A stretch of 64,000 nucleotides of DNA, taken from NCBI GenBank assembly GCA_964556225.1, contig CAZKVJ010000016.1:28927-92926 (forward strand), read 5' to 3'. Each line of letters opens with the position of its first letter. The first letter of the stretch is position 1. The stretch comes from CAZKVJ01 sp964556225. Lineage in GTDB: Bacteria; Actinomycetota; Acidimicrobiia; Acidimicrobiales; Ilumatobacteraceae. Below are positions 14,655 to 23,135 of the stretch, in pieces. The notes beneath the pieces were generated by a model. The model ran no database searches, was not told where the DNA came from, and was given only the letters and a program-made list of their open reading frames with translations. The translations under genes and the position numbers were made by a program.

Positions 14655-17213
14655 TCAGGTCGTGGCGATCGCCTCGACGATGTCGACGCGCGTGGCCCGC
14701 CGCGCCGGCCAGATGGCCGCTGCGACGCCCAGGATGGCCGACATCACCATCACGACGGCGATGGCGCTCCAGGGGACGGTGAAGCTCTTGAGCCCCTCGT
14801 CGCGCAGTGCCAGCACCAGCGCGTAGCCGAGCAGCAGGCCGACGACGATCCCCTCCACCGTGCCGAGGAGCGAGGTGATCACCGCCTCGTAGCGCACCAT
14901 CGTGCGCACCTGACGGCGCGTCATCCCCACCGCTCTCATCAGGGCCAGCTCTCGGCGTCGCTCGAACACGCTGAGCAGCAGCGTGATGATGATCCCGAAG
15001 ACGGCGATGAACACCGACAGCGCCAGCAGGGCGAAGACCAGGTTGACGATCATGTCGATCTGCGCCGCCTGGGAGTCGATGTACTCCGAGCGGGACTGCA
15101 CCTCGCCGATGCCGTAGTCCTCGACGGCGGCTTCGAGCGCGGCCCGCACGGCGGCCGGGTCGGAGCCGGGCTCGCTCACGATGAAGATCCCGAAGTCGAC
15201 CGTCGGCAGGGTGGTGCTGGCGAACAGCTCGCGGCTCACCGTGTACCCACCGGCCAGCTCGTCGCTCTCGTAGATCCCCTGCACCGTGAGCGTGCGCGGC
15301 TGGCCGTCGGCCAGGATCACCGGGAGGATGTCGCCGATGGCGTAGCCGTTGTCGTCAGCCTCCTCCACGCTCAAGAGGATCCCGTCGGCGGTGAGATCCT
15401 CGACCCGGCCGGCGGTGAAGCCGAGGTCGAACACCTTGCCGACGACGTCGGGGTTCACCACGACGATCCCGGTGCCGTCACCGTCGATCACGGCCAGGTT
15501 GATCCCGATGCCGGCTGCTGCGCCGACACCGTCGATCTCGTTGAGCTCGTCGGCGAAGGTGGGGGCGAACCCACCGAACCCACCGCCGGCCTGGGGGAGG
15601 TTGACGGCGAAGTCGCCGGTGAACTGCTCAGCGAAGATCTCCCGGATGCTCGACTTCAACGAGGCCGCCACCACGGACACGCCCGTCACGAGGGAGACGC
15701 CGATGAGCAGTGCTGCCGCCGTCCGTGAGGTCCGCTTCGGGTTGCGCGACGAGTTGTCGCGGGCCAGCTGTCCGGTGACCCCACGCCAGCGCTCGAGGGG
15801 GAACCCGAGCACGCGAGCCACCGGGCGGGCGATCAGCGGCCCCAGCACGTAGAGCGCCACGAACACCAGCGGGATGCCGGGTGCGAGACGGAGGGGCTTG
15901 CCCTCGAACAGCCCGCTCAGCACGAGTGCCACGCCGACCGCGAGCAGCACGAGCCCGAGGATGAGACGTGAGCGGCGCCGGGCGGGGTTCTCGTACGCGC
16001 CTTCGCGCATGGCCGCGACGGGCGGCACGCGCCCAGCGCGAACTGCGGGGAACACGGCGGCGACCACCGTGACGATGAGCCCGGCCGTCAACGTGACCAC
16101 CACCGTGCGGGCCTGGATCATGAGACCGGTGGCCGGGATGTCGATGCCCACCAGGCTGAGGGCCTCCTGCAGGAGCTCGGCCAAGCCGATGCCGAGCACC
16201 AGCCCGGTGAGCGAGCCGACCACACCGACCAGCACTGCCTCGAGCAAGAGGCCAACCGACACCTGGCGCCGGCTGGCCCCGACCGCACGCATCAGCGCGT
16301 CCTCACGGATGCGCTGGGCCTGCGTGATCGAGAACACGTTGGAGATCACGAAGCTGCCGACGAACAGGGCGATGAAGGAGAACACCGTCAAGAAGATGGT
16401 GAAGAACCGCAGCCCCTCGCGGATGTCGTTCTGGGACTCCTCGGTGATCTCGGCGCCGGTGAGCACCTCGATCCCCGCCGCCTGGCCGCCGAGCGCGGTC
16501 TCGATCGAGTCGGCGAGCGCATCGTCGTCGAGGCTGCCATCGCCGGCCACCAGCACCGAGTCGACGAGGGCCTCGTCGGTGAGGTCGGGCCGCAGGAGCA
16601 TCTCCTGCGCGGTCGGAAGGTCGAACAGCGCGAACGAGGCGCCACCGGGGGAGTCCACGTCGCCGAACTCGGCGATGCCGACGAGCTCGAACTCACGGCT
16701 CGCGCCCTGCGCCGCCACGCGAACGGTGTCGCCGAGCTCGAGGTCGCCCTTCTTGGCGCTGCCTCGATCGACCATCACCTCGGTCGGCCCTTCGGGCGCT
16801 CGCCCTTCGGCCACGATCCACGTCGCCAGCGGGCCCGAGGTGTAGTTGCCCCCGAACTGGGGGGACCCGCCAGTGGTGATCGCGTCGCCGTTGGCATCGA
16901 CGATGACCGCAGCGCCGCCGAGGTTCCCCTGGGCGTCGGCCACGCCCGGGAACGCGGCGACCTCGGCGACGAGCGACTCGGGGAGGTTGCCCCGCTGCTC
17001 GAGGCCGAAGTCGCCCTCGATGACGTTCGACGATCGGACCACGGCATCGGTGTTCTCGTAGACATCGGCGAAGAGGTTGTCGAACGTTCGCTGGATGGTG
17101 TCGGTGAAGATGAAGCTGCCCGCCAGGAACGCGGTGCCGATGATCACCGCCAGGGCCGTGAGGACGAAGCGGCCCTTGTGGGCCAGGGTGTTCTTCAGCG
17201 CGATGCGCAGCAT
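14655..17213 (-). CDS. ABC transporter permease (FtsX/MacB type)
   Basis: An 852-residue membrane protein with two FtsX domains. A first transmembrane helix (about 15-38) is followed by a large extracytoplasmic MacB_PCD-like region (about 40-270), three helices (about 280-400), two more helices near 420-460, a second extracytoplasmic domain (about 500-690) and three C-terminal helices. ALMRAVGASRRQV and ALMRAVGMTRRQV mark the two coupling regions that contact the ATPase. The architecture matches actinobacterial exporters of lipids or antimicrobial compounds. It follows its ATPase gene by seven bases, in one operon. Confidence 0.9.
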   Translation of the reverse strand: MLRIALKNTLAHKGRFVLTALAVIIGTAFLAGSFIFTDTIQRTFDNLFADVYENTDAVVRSSNVIEGDFGLEQRGNLPESLVAEVAAFPGVADAQGNLGGAAVIVDANGDAITTGGSPQFGGNYTSGPLATWIVAEGRAPEGPTEVMVDRGSAKKGDLELGDTVRVAAQGASREFELVGIAEFGDVDSPGGASFALFDLPTAQEMLLRPDLTDEALVDSVLVAGDGSLDDDALADSIETALGGQAAGIEVLTGAEITEESQNDIREGLRFFTIFLTVFSFIALFVGSFVISNVFSITQAQRIREDALMRAVGASRRQVSVGLLLEAVLVGVVGSLTGLVLGIGLAELLQEALSLVGIDIPATGLMIQARTVVVTLTAGLIVTVVAAVFPAVRAGRVPPVAAMREGAYENPARRRSRLILGLVLLAVGVALVLSGLFEGKPLRLAPGIPLVFVALYVLGPLIARPVARVLGFPLERWRGVTGQLARDNSSRNPKRTSRTAAALLIGVSLVTGVSVVAASLKSSIREIFAEQFTGDFAVNLPQAGGGFGGFAPTFADELNEIDGVGAAAGIGINLAVIDGDGTGIVVVNPDVVGKVFDLGFTAGRVEDLTADGILLSVEEADDNGYAIGDILPVILADGQPRTLTVQGIYESDELAGGYTVSRELFASTTLPTVDFGIFIVSEPGSDPAAVRAALEAAVEDYGIGEVQSRSEYIDSQAAQIDMIVNLVFALLALSVFIAVFGIIITLLLSVFERRRELALMRAVGMTRRQVRTMVRYEAVITSLLGTVEGIVVGLLLGYALVLALRDEGLKSFTVPWSAIAVVMVMSAILGVAAAIWPARRATRVDIVEAIATT

Positions 17214-17220
17214 GGCCGGG

Positions 17221-17985
17221 TCACTCCCCGAACCGCTTCATCCGGTCGAGCACCCGTTCGGCCGTCGGGTCGGCCATCTCGTCGACGGTGCGGCCGTCGG
17301 CCAGGAACACCACCCGGTCCGAGTAGGAGGCGGCGACGGGGTCGTGGGTGACCATGACGATCGTCTGGTCGAACTCGTCGACGGCGCGGCGCATGAACGT
17401 CAGGATCTCGGCGCTGCTGCGGCTGTCGAGGTTGCCGGTGGGCTCGTCGGCGAAGATGATCTTCGGCTTCGTGGCCAGCGCCCGGGCGACCGCGACGCGC
17501 TGCTGCTGGCCGCCCGACAGCTCCGACGGCCGGTGGTGCAGCCGGTTGCGCAGGCCGACGGTGTCGACCACCTGGTCGATCCACTCGCGGTCGCCATCGC
17601 CGCCGCCGAGCGACAGCGGGAGCTGGATGTTCTCCTGGGCGGTGAGCGTGGGGATGAGGTTGTAGGCCTGGAAGATGAACCCGACCGCGGTCCGGCGCAG
17701 CTTGGTGAGGGCGTTGTCATCGAGCGTGGACAGGTCGACCCCGCCGATGAACACCATGCCCGAGCTGAGCGAGTCGAGCCCGGCCAGGCAGTGCATGAGG
17801 GTGGACTTCCCGGACCCTGACGGGCCCATGATCGCGGTGAACCGGTTCGACTCGAAGGACACGGTGATGCCGTCGAGAGCTCTGACCTCGTTCTCGCCCG
17901 CGCCGTAGATCTTGACCGCATCGACGGCTCCGGCCGCAGCGACCACGGTGCTGGAGGGGGGCGGGGGCGGCGGCATGGTCGACAT
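17221..17985 (-). CDS. ABC transporter ATP-binding protein (MacB/LolD type)
   Basis: A 254-residue ATPase. Walker A GPSGSGKS (about 57-64), Q-loop in FIFQAYNLIPTLTA, signature LSGGQQQRVAVARAL and Walker B IIFADEPTGNLD are complete, with the H-loop in VMVTHD. The GxxG-LIPTLTAxEN sequence is typical of the LolD/MacB branch, which pairs with FtsX permeases. Start at ATG 17985 gives a short Pro-rich leader (MSTMPPPPPP); in-frame extension upstream is unlike the family. It heads the operon with the permease and is divergent from the cyclase gene. Confidence 0.92.
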   Translation of the reverse strand: MSTMPPPPPPSSTVVAAAGAVDAVKIYGAGENEVRALDGITVSFESNRFTAIMGPSGSGKSTLMHCLAGLDSLSSGMVFIGGVDLSTLDDNALTKLRRTAVGFIFQAYNLIPTLTAQENIQLPLSLGGGDGDREWIDQVVDTVGLRNRLHHRPSELSGGQQQRVAVARALATKPKIIFADEPTGNLDSRSSAEILTFMRRAVDEFDQTIVMVTHDPVAASYSDRVVFLADGRTVDEMADPTAERVLDRMKRFGE

Positions 17986-18063
17986 GGCACCCTGTTGTAG
18001 CGCCCCGGACGCGCTTTCGGCGATGAGTTCACAACACAGCCGACGATCGGGATGGCGGTGCCC

Positions 18064-18069
18064 TACGCT
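18064..18069 (+). promoter_or_regulatory. -10 box of leaderless cyclase-ATPase promoter
   Basis: TACGCT, eight bases before the GTG at 18078. Confidence 0.4.
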
Positions 18070-18077
18070 CGCAGACT

Positions 18078-21000
18078 GTGAAGACGTGCTCTGCGTGCGC
18101 CCAAGCGGTGCCCGACGAGGCACGCTTCTGCCCGTCGTGCGGCCAGGCGGTGTCGCGCTCGTCGGCCGAGGAGCGACGGGTCGTCACGGTGCTGTTCGGC
18201 GATCTGGTGGGGTTCACCACCCTGGCCGAGCACCGTGACCCGGAGCAGGTGAAGCGCCTGGTCGACGCCTGCTTCGAGCGCCTGGTCGCTGACGTCGTTG
18301 CGTTCGGCGGTCGCATCGACAAGCTGCTGGGGGACGGTCTCGTGGCGATCTTCGGCGCCCCGGTCGCCCACGAGGACGATGCCGAGCGGGCGGTGCGGGC
18401 GGGGCTGCGGATGCAGGAGACCCTGGCGGACTTCGTCGGGGACCTCGGCGAGGAGTCCGTCGCGGTCCAGATGCGCATCGGGATCAACACCGGTGAGGTG
18501 CTGATGGGTCACGTCGCGGGCACCGACTACACCGCCATGGGTGACGTCGTCAACGCGGCGTCCCGGCTGCAGGTGGCTGCCCCTCCCGGCGGCGTGCTGG
18601 TCGGCGACGTGACGTACACCCGCACCCACGAGGTCGTGCGCTACGAGCCGGCGGGCGAGATGCTCCTGAAGGGTCGGGAGCGACCGATCGAGACCTGGCT
18701 GGCCATCGGGACGCTGGCGCCGCCAGGGGGCCGCCGCCGCCGTCAGCGCGTGCTGCCCTTGGTCGGGAGGGCCAGCGAGATGGCGCTGGCCCGGGCGGCC
18801 CTCGACGTGGCGCTGCGCGGGGGCCGCAGCGTCGTCATCGCCGTCGAGGGCGAGGGCGGCGTGGGCAAGAGCCGCCTGGTGGACGAGCTGCTGGCGAGCG
18901 TACGCCAGCCGGTGACCACGTTGCGTGGCACCTGCGTGCCGTACGGCGAGTCGAACGTGTGGTGGCCGATCGCCAGCGCGCTGATGGCGAACCTCGGGCT
19001 GGAGGAGGGGATCGGCGAAGCGGAGGCTCGCGAGCTCGCCACCGAGCGGGTCGGGGTGCTGTTCGGGTCGGAGGCCACCACCGCCGAGGCGAACGAGGTC
19101 ATCGAGTCGTTCATGCACTTCCTCGGCCACGACTCCGAGCTCGACCGCTTGGATCCAGCGGGGACGACGGAGCTGCTCCTCGGCGCGATCGCCGCGGTCA
19201 TGTCGCGCATGGCGGCCGAGGCCCCCGTGCTGCTGGCGATCACCGATGTGCACTGGGCCGACCCCCGCGTGCTCGAGCTGCTCAGCCGTGCGCTGGCCCG
19301 CCTGGCGAACCACCCCCTCGTGGTCGTGACCACGTCGCGCCCTGACGCCGAGCTGCACTGGCCACCCCGGACCAACCGGTACACCGTCGTGAGCCTGCCG
19401 CTGGAGCCACTCGGTCGCGAGGCCGCCGCACAGCTCGCGGCAGCCGTGGTCGGTGACGTCCTCTCCCCGAAGGTGGCCGACGACCTGTACGACCGCAGCG
19501 GCGGCAATCCGCTGTTCCTCGAGGAGCTGGCCGCCCTGATCGCCGAGGGTGGCGATGTGCGCGAGCTGCCGGACACGCTGCGCGGCCTGATCGCCGCGCG
19601 CCTCGACCAGCTGTCGTCGCCGCAGCGCGCGGTCATCGACAACGCAGCGGTGCTCGGCACCGCCGGGTGGGTGCACTCGCTCGCCCGGTTCGCCGCCGAG
19701 CTTTGCCAGCCCTTCGACGACGAGGTCCTGGCAGGCCTCGTCGACGCCGGGATGCTCGACGTCGACGGACGGCGCTGGCGATTCCGGAGCGACTCCGTCC
19801 GCGACGTCGCCTACCACACCCTCACCAAGGCGGCGCGGGCGGCCCGCCACGCCGGCGTGGCGCGAACGATGCAGCAGATGGGTGACAAGTCGCTCGACGA
19901 CCTCGCCCACCACGCGGCGACCGCCGCCGAGCTCGTCGCCGAGTTGGGTCCGGTCCCGGGCGTGCCGGCCTCCATCGGCGACGACGCCCTTCGGCTGCTG
20001 GTTGCGAGCGCCGACCGGGCCATGGTGCAGGGCAGCCTGCACACGGTGATCCGCCAGGCCACCCGGGCGATCGAGCTGGTCGGTGACCCGTCGAGTCGAG
20101 CGGCACGTCCAGCGCTGCTGCTGCGCGCCGAAGGTCGCCTGGAGCAGCGTGACCACAGCGGTGCTCGATCCGACGTCGAAATGCTCCTCGCCGCGGCGAC
20201 CAAGGACGGGGACCGTGCCCACGAAGCCGAGGCCCGCCGGCTGCTCGGCAGCTTGCACCACGCCCGCGGCCACTTCGACCAGGCTCGCAGCGAGCTCGGC
20301 GCGGCGGTCGAGATCCTCCGAGAGATCGGCGAAGGGCCGTTGCTGGCCCGAGCGCTGCGGACCCGGGGGTTCGTCGAGCTGTTCGGCGGATCGCTGCGTG
20401 ACGCCGAGTGGTTCTTCGGTGAGGCCGAGGCGATCTATGCAGGGCTGGGCGACCGGCGTGGTCTGGCGTGGATCGATCAGCACCGGGCCTGGGCGGCGTT
20501 CCTCTCCGGCGACGTGGTGGCGGCCGAACAACGGCTGCAGCACGCCGCCAAGGCACTGCAGGAGCTGGGCGACCGCAGCGGCGTCGGCTGGGCGCTCGGG
20601 TTGCTGGCATTCGTCGCCTACTACGACCACCGCTTCGCCGAAGCCGAGGCGCTCGCCCAGGTGGTCATCGACGAAGCGACCGAGCGAGGCGACGAGTGGG
20701 CGGTCGGGATGATGCAGGTCCTGCAGGCCGACCTGCTGCTCTGGCAGGGCCAGCCGGAGGAGGCGCTGGTGCTCGCCGACCACGCCCGCTCCCGGTTCCG
20801 GCGTCTGACCGACCGGTACGGGCAGATGCAGGCGCTGGCCCCGCTGGTGAGGGCATTGGTCGCCACGGGGCGCCAGACGGCGATGGCCCGAGCCGTCGAG
20901 GAGCTGCTGGTGCTCGGTGAGGGCTACGGCAACGACACCTACGCGATGGTGGCCGCAGCCGGGGCGGCGATGCACGCCGGTGACGCCAGCCGGGCACTCA

Positions 21001-21521
21001 CGCTGGCCGAGCGGGCGATCGTCGAGGGTGGCAACGAGCTCGGCAGCCATGAGCTGCCGGTGATCCGCGCCATGGCGCTGACGATGCTCGACCGGATCGA
21101 CGAGGCCGAGGTGGCGCTCGAGGACGTCACCGCGCCGGCAGCGGTCGACCATCCGTTCACCGCCTCGACCCGCGCGCTGATCGCCGTGCTCGGGGGGCGT
21201 CCGGACGAGGCCGTGCGCTGCGCCGCGCTGGTGGCGGGCCGAGAGGCGGCCAGCTACCTCGACCGGGCGATCGCCAGGGTGGCCGGGGGCGCGGCCTTCG
21301 CTGCGCTCGGTGAGATCGACTCCGCACGTGCGGCACTCGTCGAGGCTGTTGAGATCGCGGTGGCGGCAGGTGACGTGGTCGCTTGTGCGCTCACCGGGCG
21401 GGCGCACCATCGGGTGCTCGGCATCCCCCATCCTCACGGCGACGGCGACCCGGCGGTGCTCGGACCGGGCTGGCTGTCGGTGATCGACCGGCTGCCTCAC
21501 GCCGTCGCGATCGATCGGTGA
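18078..21521 (+). CDS. zinc ribbon-class III adenylate/guanylate cyclase-AAA ATPase-TPR regulator
   Basis: An 1147-residue multidomain protein. Residues 1-25 form a double-CxxC zinc ribbon (CSACAQAV...CPSCGQAV). A class III nucleotidyl cyclase follows (about 32-205): FGDLVGFT carries the first metal Asp, IDKLLGDGLVAIFG the second, and MGDVVNAASR the transition-state Asn/Arg pair, so it should be active. An AAA/NTPase domain starts near 230 with Walker A EGGVGKSRL and Walker B ITDVHWADP. The rest (about 560-1147) is alpha-helical TPR-like. This is the actinobacterial CHD-AAA-TPR signalling architecture; it lacks the usual LuxR C-terminal helix-turn-helix. The signal and target are unknown. It overlaps the next gene by GTGA. 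Confidence 0.9.
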   Translation: MKTCSACAQAVPDEARFCPSCGQAVSRSSAEERRVVTVLFGDLVGFTTLAEHRDPEQVKRLVDACFERLVADVVAFGGRIDKLLGDGLVAIFGAPVAHEDDAERAVRAGLRMQETLADFVGDLGEESVAVQMRIGINTGEVLMGHVAGTDYTAMGDVVNAASRLQVAAPPGGVLVGDVTYTRTHEVVRYEPAGEMLLKGRERPIETWLAIGTLAPPGGRRRRQRVLPLVGRASEMALARAALDVALRGGRSVVIAVEGEGGVGKSRLVDELLASVRQPVTTLRGTCVPYGESNVWWPIASALMANLGLEEGIGEAEARELATERVGVLFGSEATTAEANEVIESFMHFLGHDSELDRLDPAGTTELLLGAIAAVMSRMAAEAPVLLAITDVHWADPRVLELLSRALARLANHPLVVVTTSRPDAELHWPPRTNRYTVVSLPLEPLGREAAAQLAAAVVGDVLSPKVADDLYDRSGGNPLFLEELAALIAEGGDVRELPDTLRGLIAARLDQLSSPQRAVIDNAAVLGTAGWVHSLARFAAELCQPFDDEVLAGLVDAGMLDVDGRRWRFRSDSVRDVAYHTLTKAARAARHAGVARTMQQMGDKSLDDLAHHAATAAELVAELGPVPGVPASIGDDALRLLVASADRAMVQGSLHTVIRQATRAIELVGDPSSRAARPALLLRAEGRLEQRDHSGARSDVEMLLAAATKDGDRAHEAEARRLLGSLHHARGHFDQARSELGAAVEILREIGEGPLLARALRTRGFVELFGGSLRDAEWFFGEAEAIYAGLGDRRGLAWIDQHRAWAAFLSGDVVAAEQRLQHAAKALQELGDRSGVGWALGLLAFVAYYDHRFAEAEALAQVVIDEATERGDEWAVGMMQVLQADLLLWQGQPEEALVLADHARSRFRRLTDRYGQMQALAPLVRALVATGRQTAMARAVEELLVLGEGYGNDTYAMVAAAGAAMHAGDASRALTLAERAIVEGGNELGSHELPVIRAMALTMLDRIDEAEVALEDVTAPAAVDHPFTASTRALIAVLGGRPDEAVRCAALVAGREAASYLDRAIARVAGGAAFAALGEIDSARAALVEAVEIAVAAGDVVACALTGRAHHRVLGIPHPHGDGDPAVLGPGWLSVIDRLPHAVAIDR

Positions 21522-22036
21522 GCCAGGAGCGCGGTCCCCGGCGGCCCGCGACCGGGCTGATCGTGGGCCGGTTCGACCCGCCGCACCTGGGCCACTCGTA
21601 CCTCATCGGCTGGGCGCTCGAGCGCTGCGACCGGTTGGTCGTCTACGTCAACACTCGTGAGGGCGAGGCCGTACCGGGTGAGCTCCGGGCGGCGTGGTTG
21701 CGCGAGCTCCACCCCGATGTCACGGTGATCGAGGTGCGTCACGACCTCGCGACCGACTTCTCCGATGAGGTGCTCTGGGCCCGCTGGATCGAGCTGTTCC
21801 GGTCTCGGTGGCCGCACGACGAGGGCCCGCACGTGGTGTTCTCGTCCGATCCCTACCTCGACGAGCTGGCCCGCCGGCTCGGGGCGGTTGCCGTGGTGGT
21901 CGACCCGGAGCGGGCCACGGTGCCCATCAGCGCCACCATGGTCCGCGAGGCACCGGCCGATCACCTCGACCGCCTGGCCCCACCCGTGCGTGAGTGGGTG
22001 CACCGCGAGTGGGTGGTCGGCCGGCGCCGGAGCTGA
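21518..22036 (+). CDS. nucleotidyltransferase, NadM/NadR-type
   Basis: A 172-residue cytidylyltransferase-fold protein. TGLIVGRFDPPHLGHSYLI near residues 12-30 holds the HxGH nucleotide-binding motif (HLGH), and ISATMVR near 145 is the ISxTxxR motif. The adenylyltransferase branch (NMN adenylyltransferase, NAD synthesis) is the closest match I can name, similar to the N-terminal half of NadR, but with no kinase domain. The GTG start overlaps the TGA of the cyclase gene, so the two are translationally coupled; a functional link is an inference. An ATG further upstream lies within the cyclase gene in a shadow frame. Confidence 0.78.
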   Translation: MSQERGPRRPATGLIVGRFDPPHLGHSYLIGWALERCDRLVVYVNTREGEAVPGELRAAWLRELHPDVTVIEVRHDLATDFSDEVLWARWIELFRSRWPHDEGPHVVFSSDPYLDELARRLGAVAVVVDPERATVPISATMVREAPADHLDRLAPPVREWVHREWVVGRRRS

Positions 22037-22040
22037 GGGC

Positions 22041-22676
22041 CTACTTGCCGGGCTGGGGCAGGGTCCGCAGGTAGGGCTTCACGGTGGTCCAGCCCTGTGG
22101 GAACAGCTCCTTGGCCTCCTCGTCGGTCACGGCCGAGCCGATGATGACGTCCTGGCCGTCGACCCAGTTGGCGGGCGTGGCCACCTTGTACTGGGCGGTC
22201 AGCTGGAGGCTGTCGATCACCCGGAGGAGCTCGTCGAAGTTGCGGCCGGTGGATGCCGGGTAGGTGATGGTCAGCTTCACCTTCTTGTCCGGGCCGATCA
22301 CGAAGACGGACCGCACCGTCAGGGTGTCGCTGGCGTTCGGGTGGATCATGTCGTAGAGATCCGCCACCCGCCGGTCCGGGTCGCCGATCATCGGAAAGTT
22401 GACGGCGGTGCCCTGCGTCTGTTCGATGTCGCGCTCCCAGTCGACGTGGCTCTCGACGGAGTCGACCGACAGGCCGATGACCTTGACGTTGCGCTTGTCG
22501 AACTCCGGCTTGATGGCGGCCACGTAGCCGAGCTCGGTGGTGCAGACCGGGGTGAAGTCCTTCGGGTGGCTGAAGAGGACTCCCCACGAGTCGCCGAGCC
22601 AGTCGTGGAACGAGATGGGACCCTGGGTGGTGTCGGCGGTGAAGTCGGGGGCGGTGTCGCCCAGGCGAACGGTCAT
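22041..22676 (-). CDS. 1-Cys peroxiredoxin (Prx6 family)
   Basis: A 211-residue thiol peroxidase that reduces H2O2 and organic peroxides. The peroxidatic cysteine is Cys45 in HPKDFTPVCTTEL, with the conserved Pro and Thr; there is no resolving cysteine in the usual C-terminal position, as in 1-Cys enzymes. The long C-terminal extension (about 150-211) is typical of the Prx6 branch. The ATG at 22676 is preceded by an AGGAGGT Shine-Dalgarno (minus strand, 22683-22689), which rules out the longer MSTGGPAM start. Divergent from the ArsR-SRPBCC pair. Confidence 0.92.
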   Translation of the reverse strand: MTVRLGDTAPDFTADTTQGPISFHDWLGDSWGVLFSHPKDFTPVCTTELGYVAAIKPEFDKRNVKVIGLSVDSVESHVDWERDIEQTQGTAVNFPMIGDPDRRVADLYDMIHPNASDTLTVRSVFVIGPDKKVKLTITYPASTGRNFDELLRVIDSLQLTAQYKVATPANWVDGQDVIIGSAVTDEEAKELFPQGWTTVKPYLRTLPQPGK

Positions 22677-22757
22677 GGCGGGACCTCCTGTGCTCAACGG
22701 CGCTGGATCGATAGGTCTAGCGCCTTCCCGCCGAAATGTCTACCAATTCGATCGGGA

Positions 22758-22787
22758 TTGACAGGTGACCTTATGGTCACATATTCT
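22758..22787 (+). promoter_or_regulatory. consensus promoter with ArsR dyad operator in the spacer
   Basis: TTGACA (22758-22763) and TATTCT (22782-22787) are an 18-base-spaced -35/-10 pair. Within the spacer, GTGACC (22765-22770) and GGTCAC (22775-22780) form a perfect six-base dyad around TTAT. The ATG at 22794 begins six bases after the -10, giving a leaderless mRNA. Placement of the dyad predicts repression by the ArsR product itself. Confidence 0.75.
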
Positions 22788-22793
22788 TCGGGA

Positions 22794-23108
22794 ATGGACG
22801 ACGTGTTCAAGGCGCTCGCCGACGCCAGTCGGCGGTCACTCTTGGACGCGTTGCGCCAGCGCGACGGCCAGACCCTGGCGGAGCTGTGTGAGACCCTGCC
22901 CGAGCTGTCCCGATTCGGTGTGATGAAGCACCTCGGGGTCCTGGAGGGGGCGGGGTTGGTGGCCACCGAGCGCGTGGGGCGCACCAAGCGCCACTACCTC
23001 AACCCGGTGCCGATCCAGGAGATCCACGAGCGGTGGATCTCGAAGTACGCGCAGCCCTTCGCAAGGGCGCTCGTGGCGCTGCGCCGTGATCTCGAAGGGA
23101 CGGGCTGA
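22794..23108 (+). CDS. ArsR-family regulator of the SRPBCC-linked type
   Basis: A 104-residue winged-helix protein. MDDVFKALADASRRSLLDAL is the family start and FGVMKHLGVLEGAGLVATER the recognition helix and wing. Regulators of this subgroup (SdpR-like) are regularly paired with an AHSA1/SRPBCC gene, as here, 27 bases downstream. It has one cysteine (in LAELCETL), so metal sensing is unlikely. ATG 22794 was chosen over ATG 22773 because the latter falls inside the operator and -10 region. Predicted to repress its own transcription from the dyad at 22765-22780. Confidence 0.88.
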   Translation: MDDVFKALADASRRSLLDALRQRDGQTLAELCETLPELSRFGVMKHLGVLEGAGLVATERVGRTKRHYLNPVPIQEIHERWISKYAQPFARALVALRRDLEGTG

Positions 23109-23135
23109 GCCCGCGAGCAGAGGAGAGATGACACC

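Noticed and set aside
18063..21500. 1145-codon open frame on the minus strand opposite the cyclase-ATPase gene
   Set aside because: It is a high-GC shadow frame: rich in Arg, His, Gly and Asp, with no domain. The plus strand holds clear cyclase and Walker motifs.
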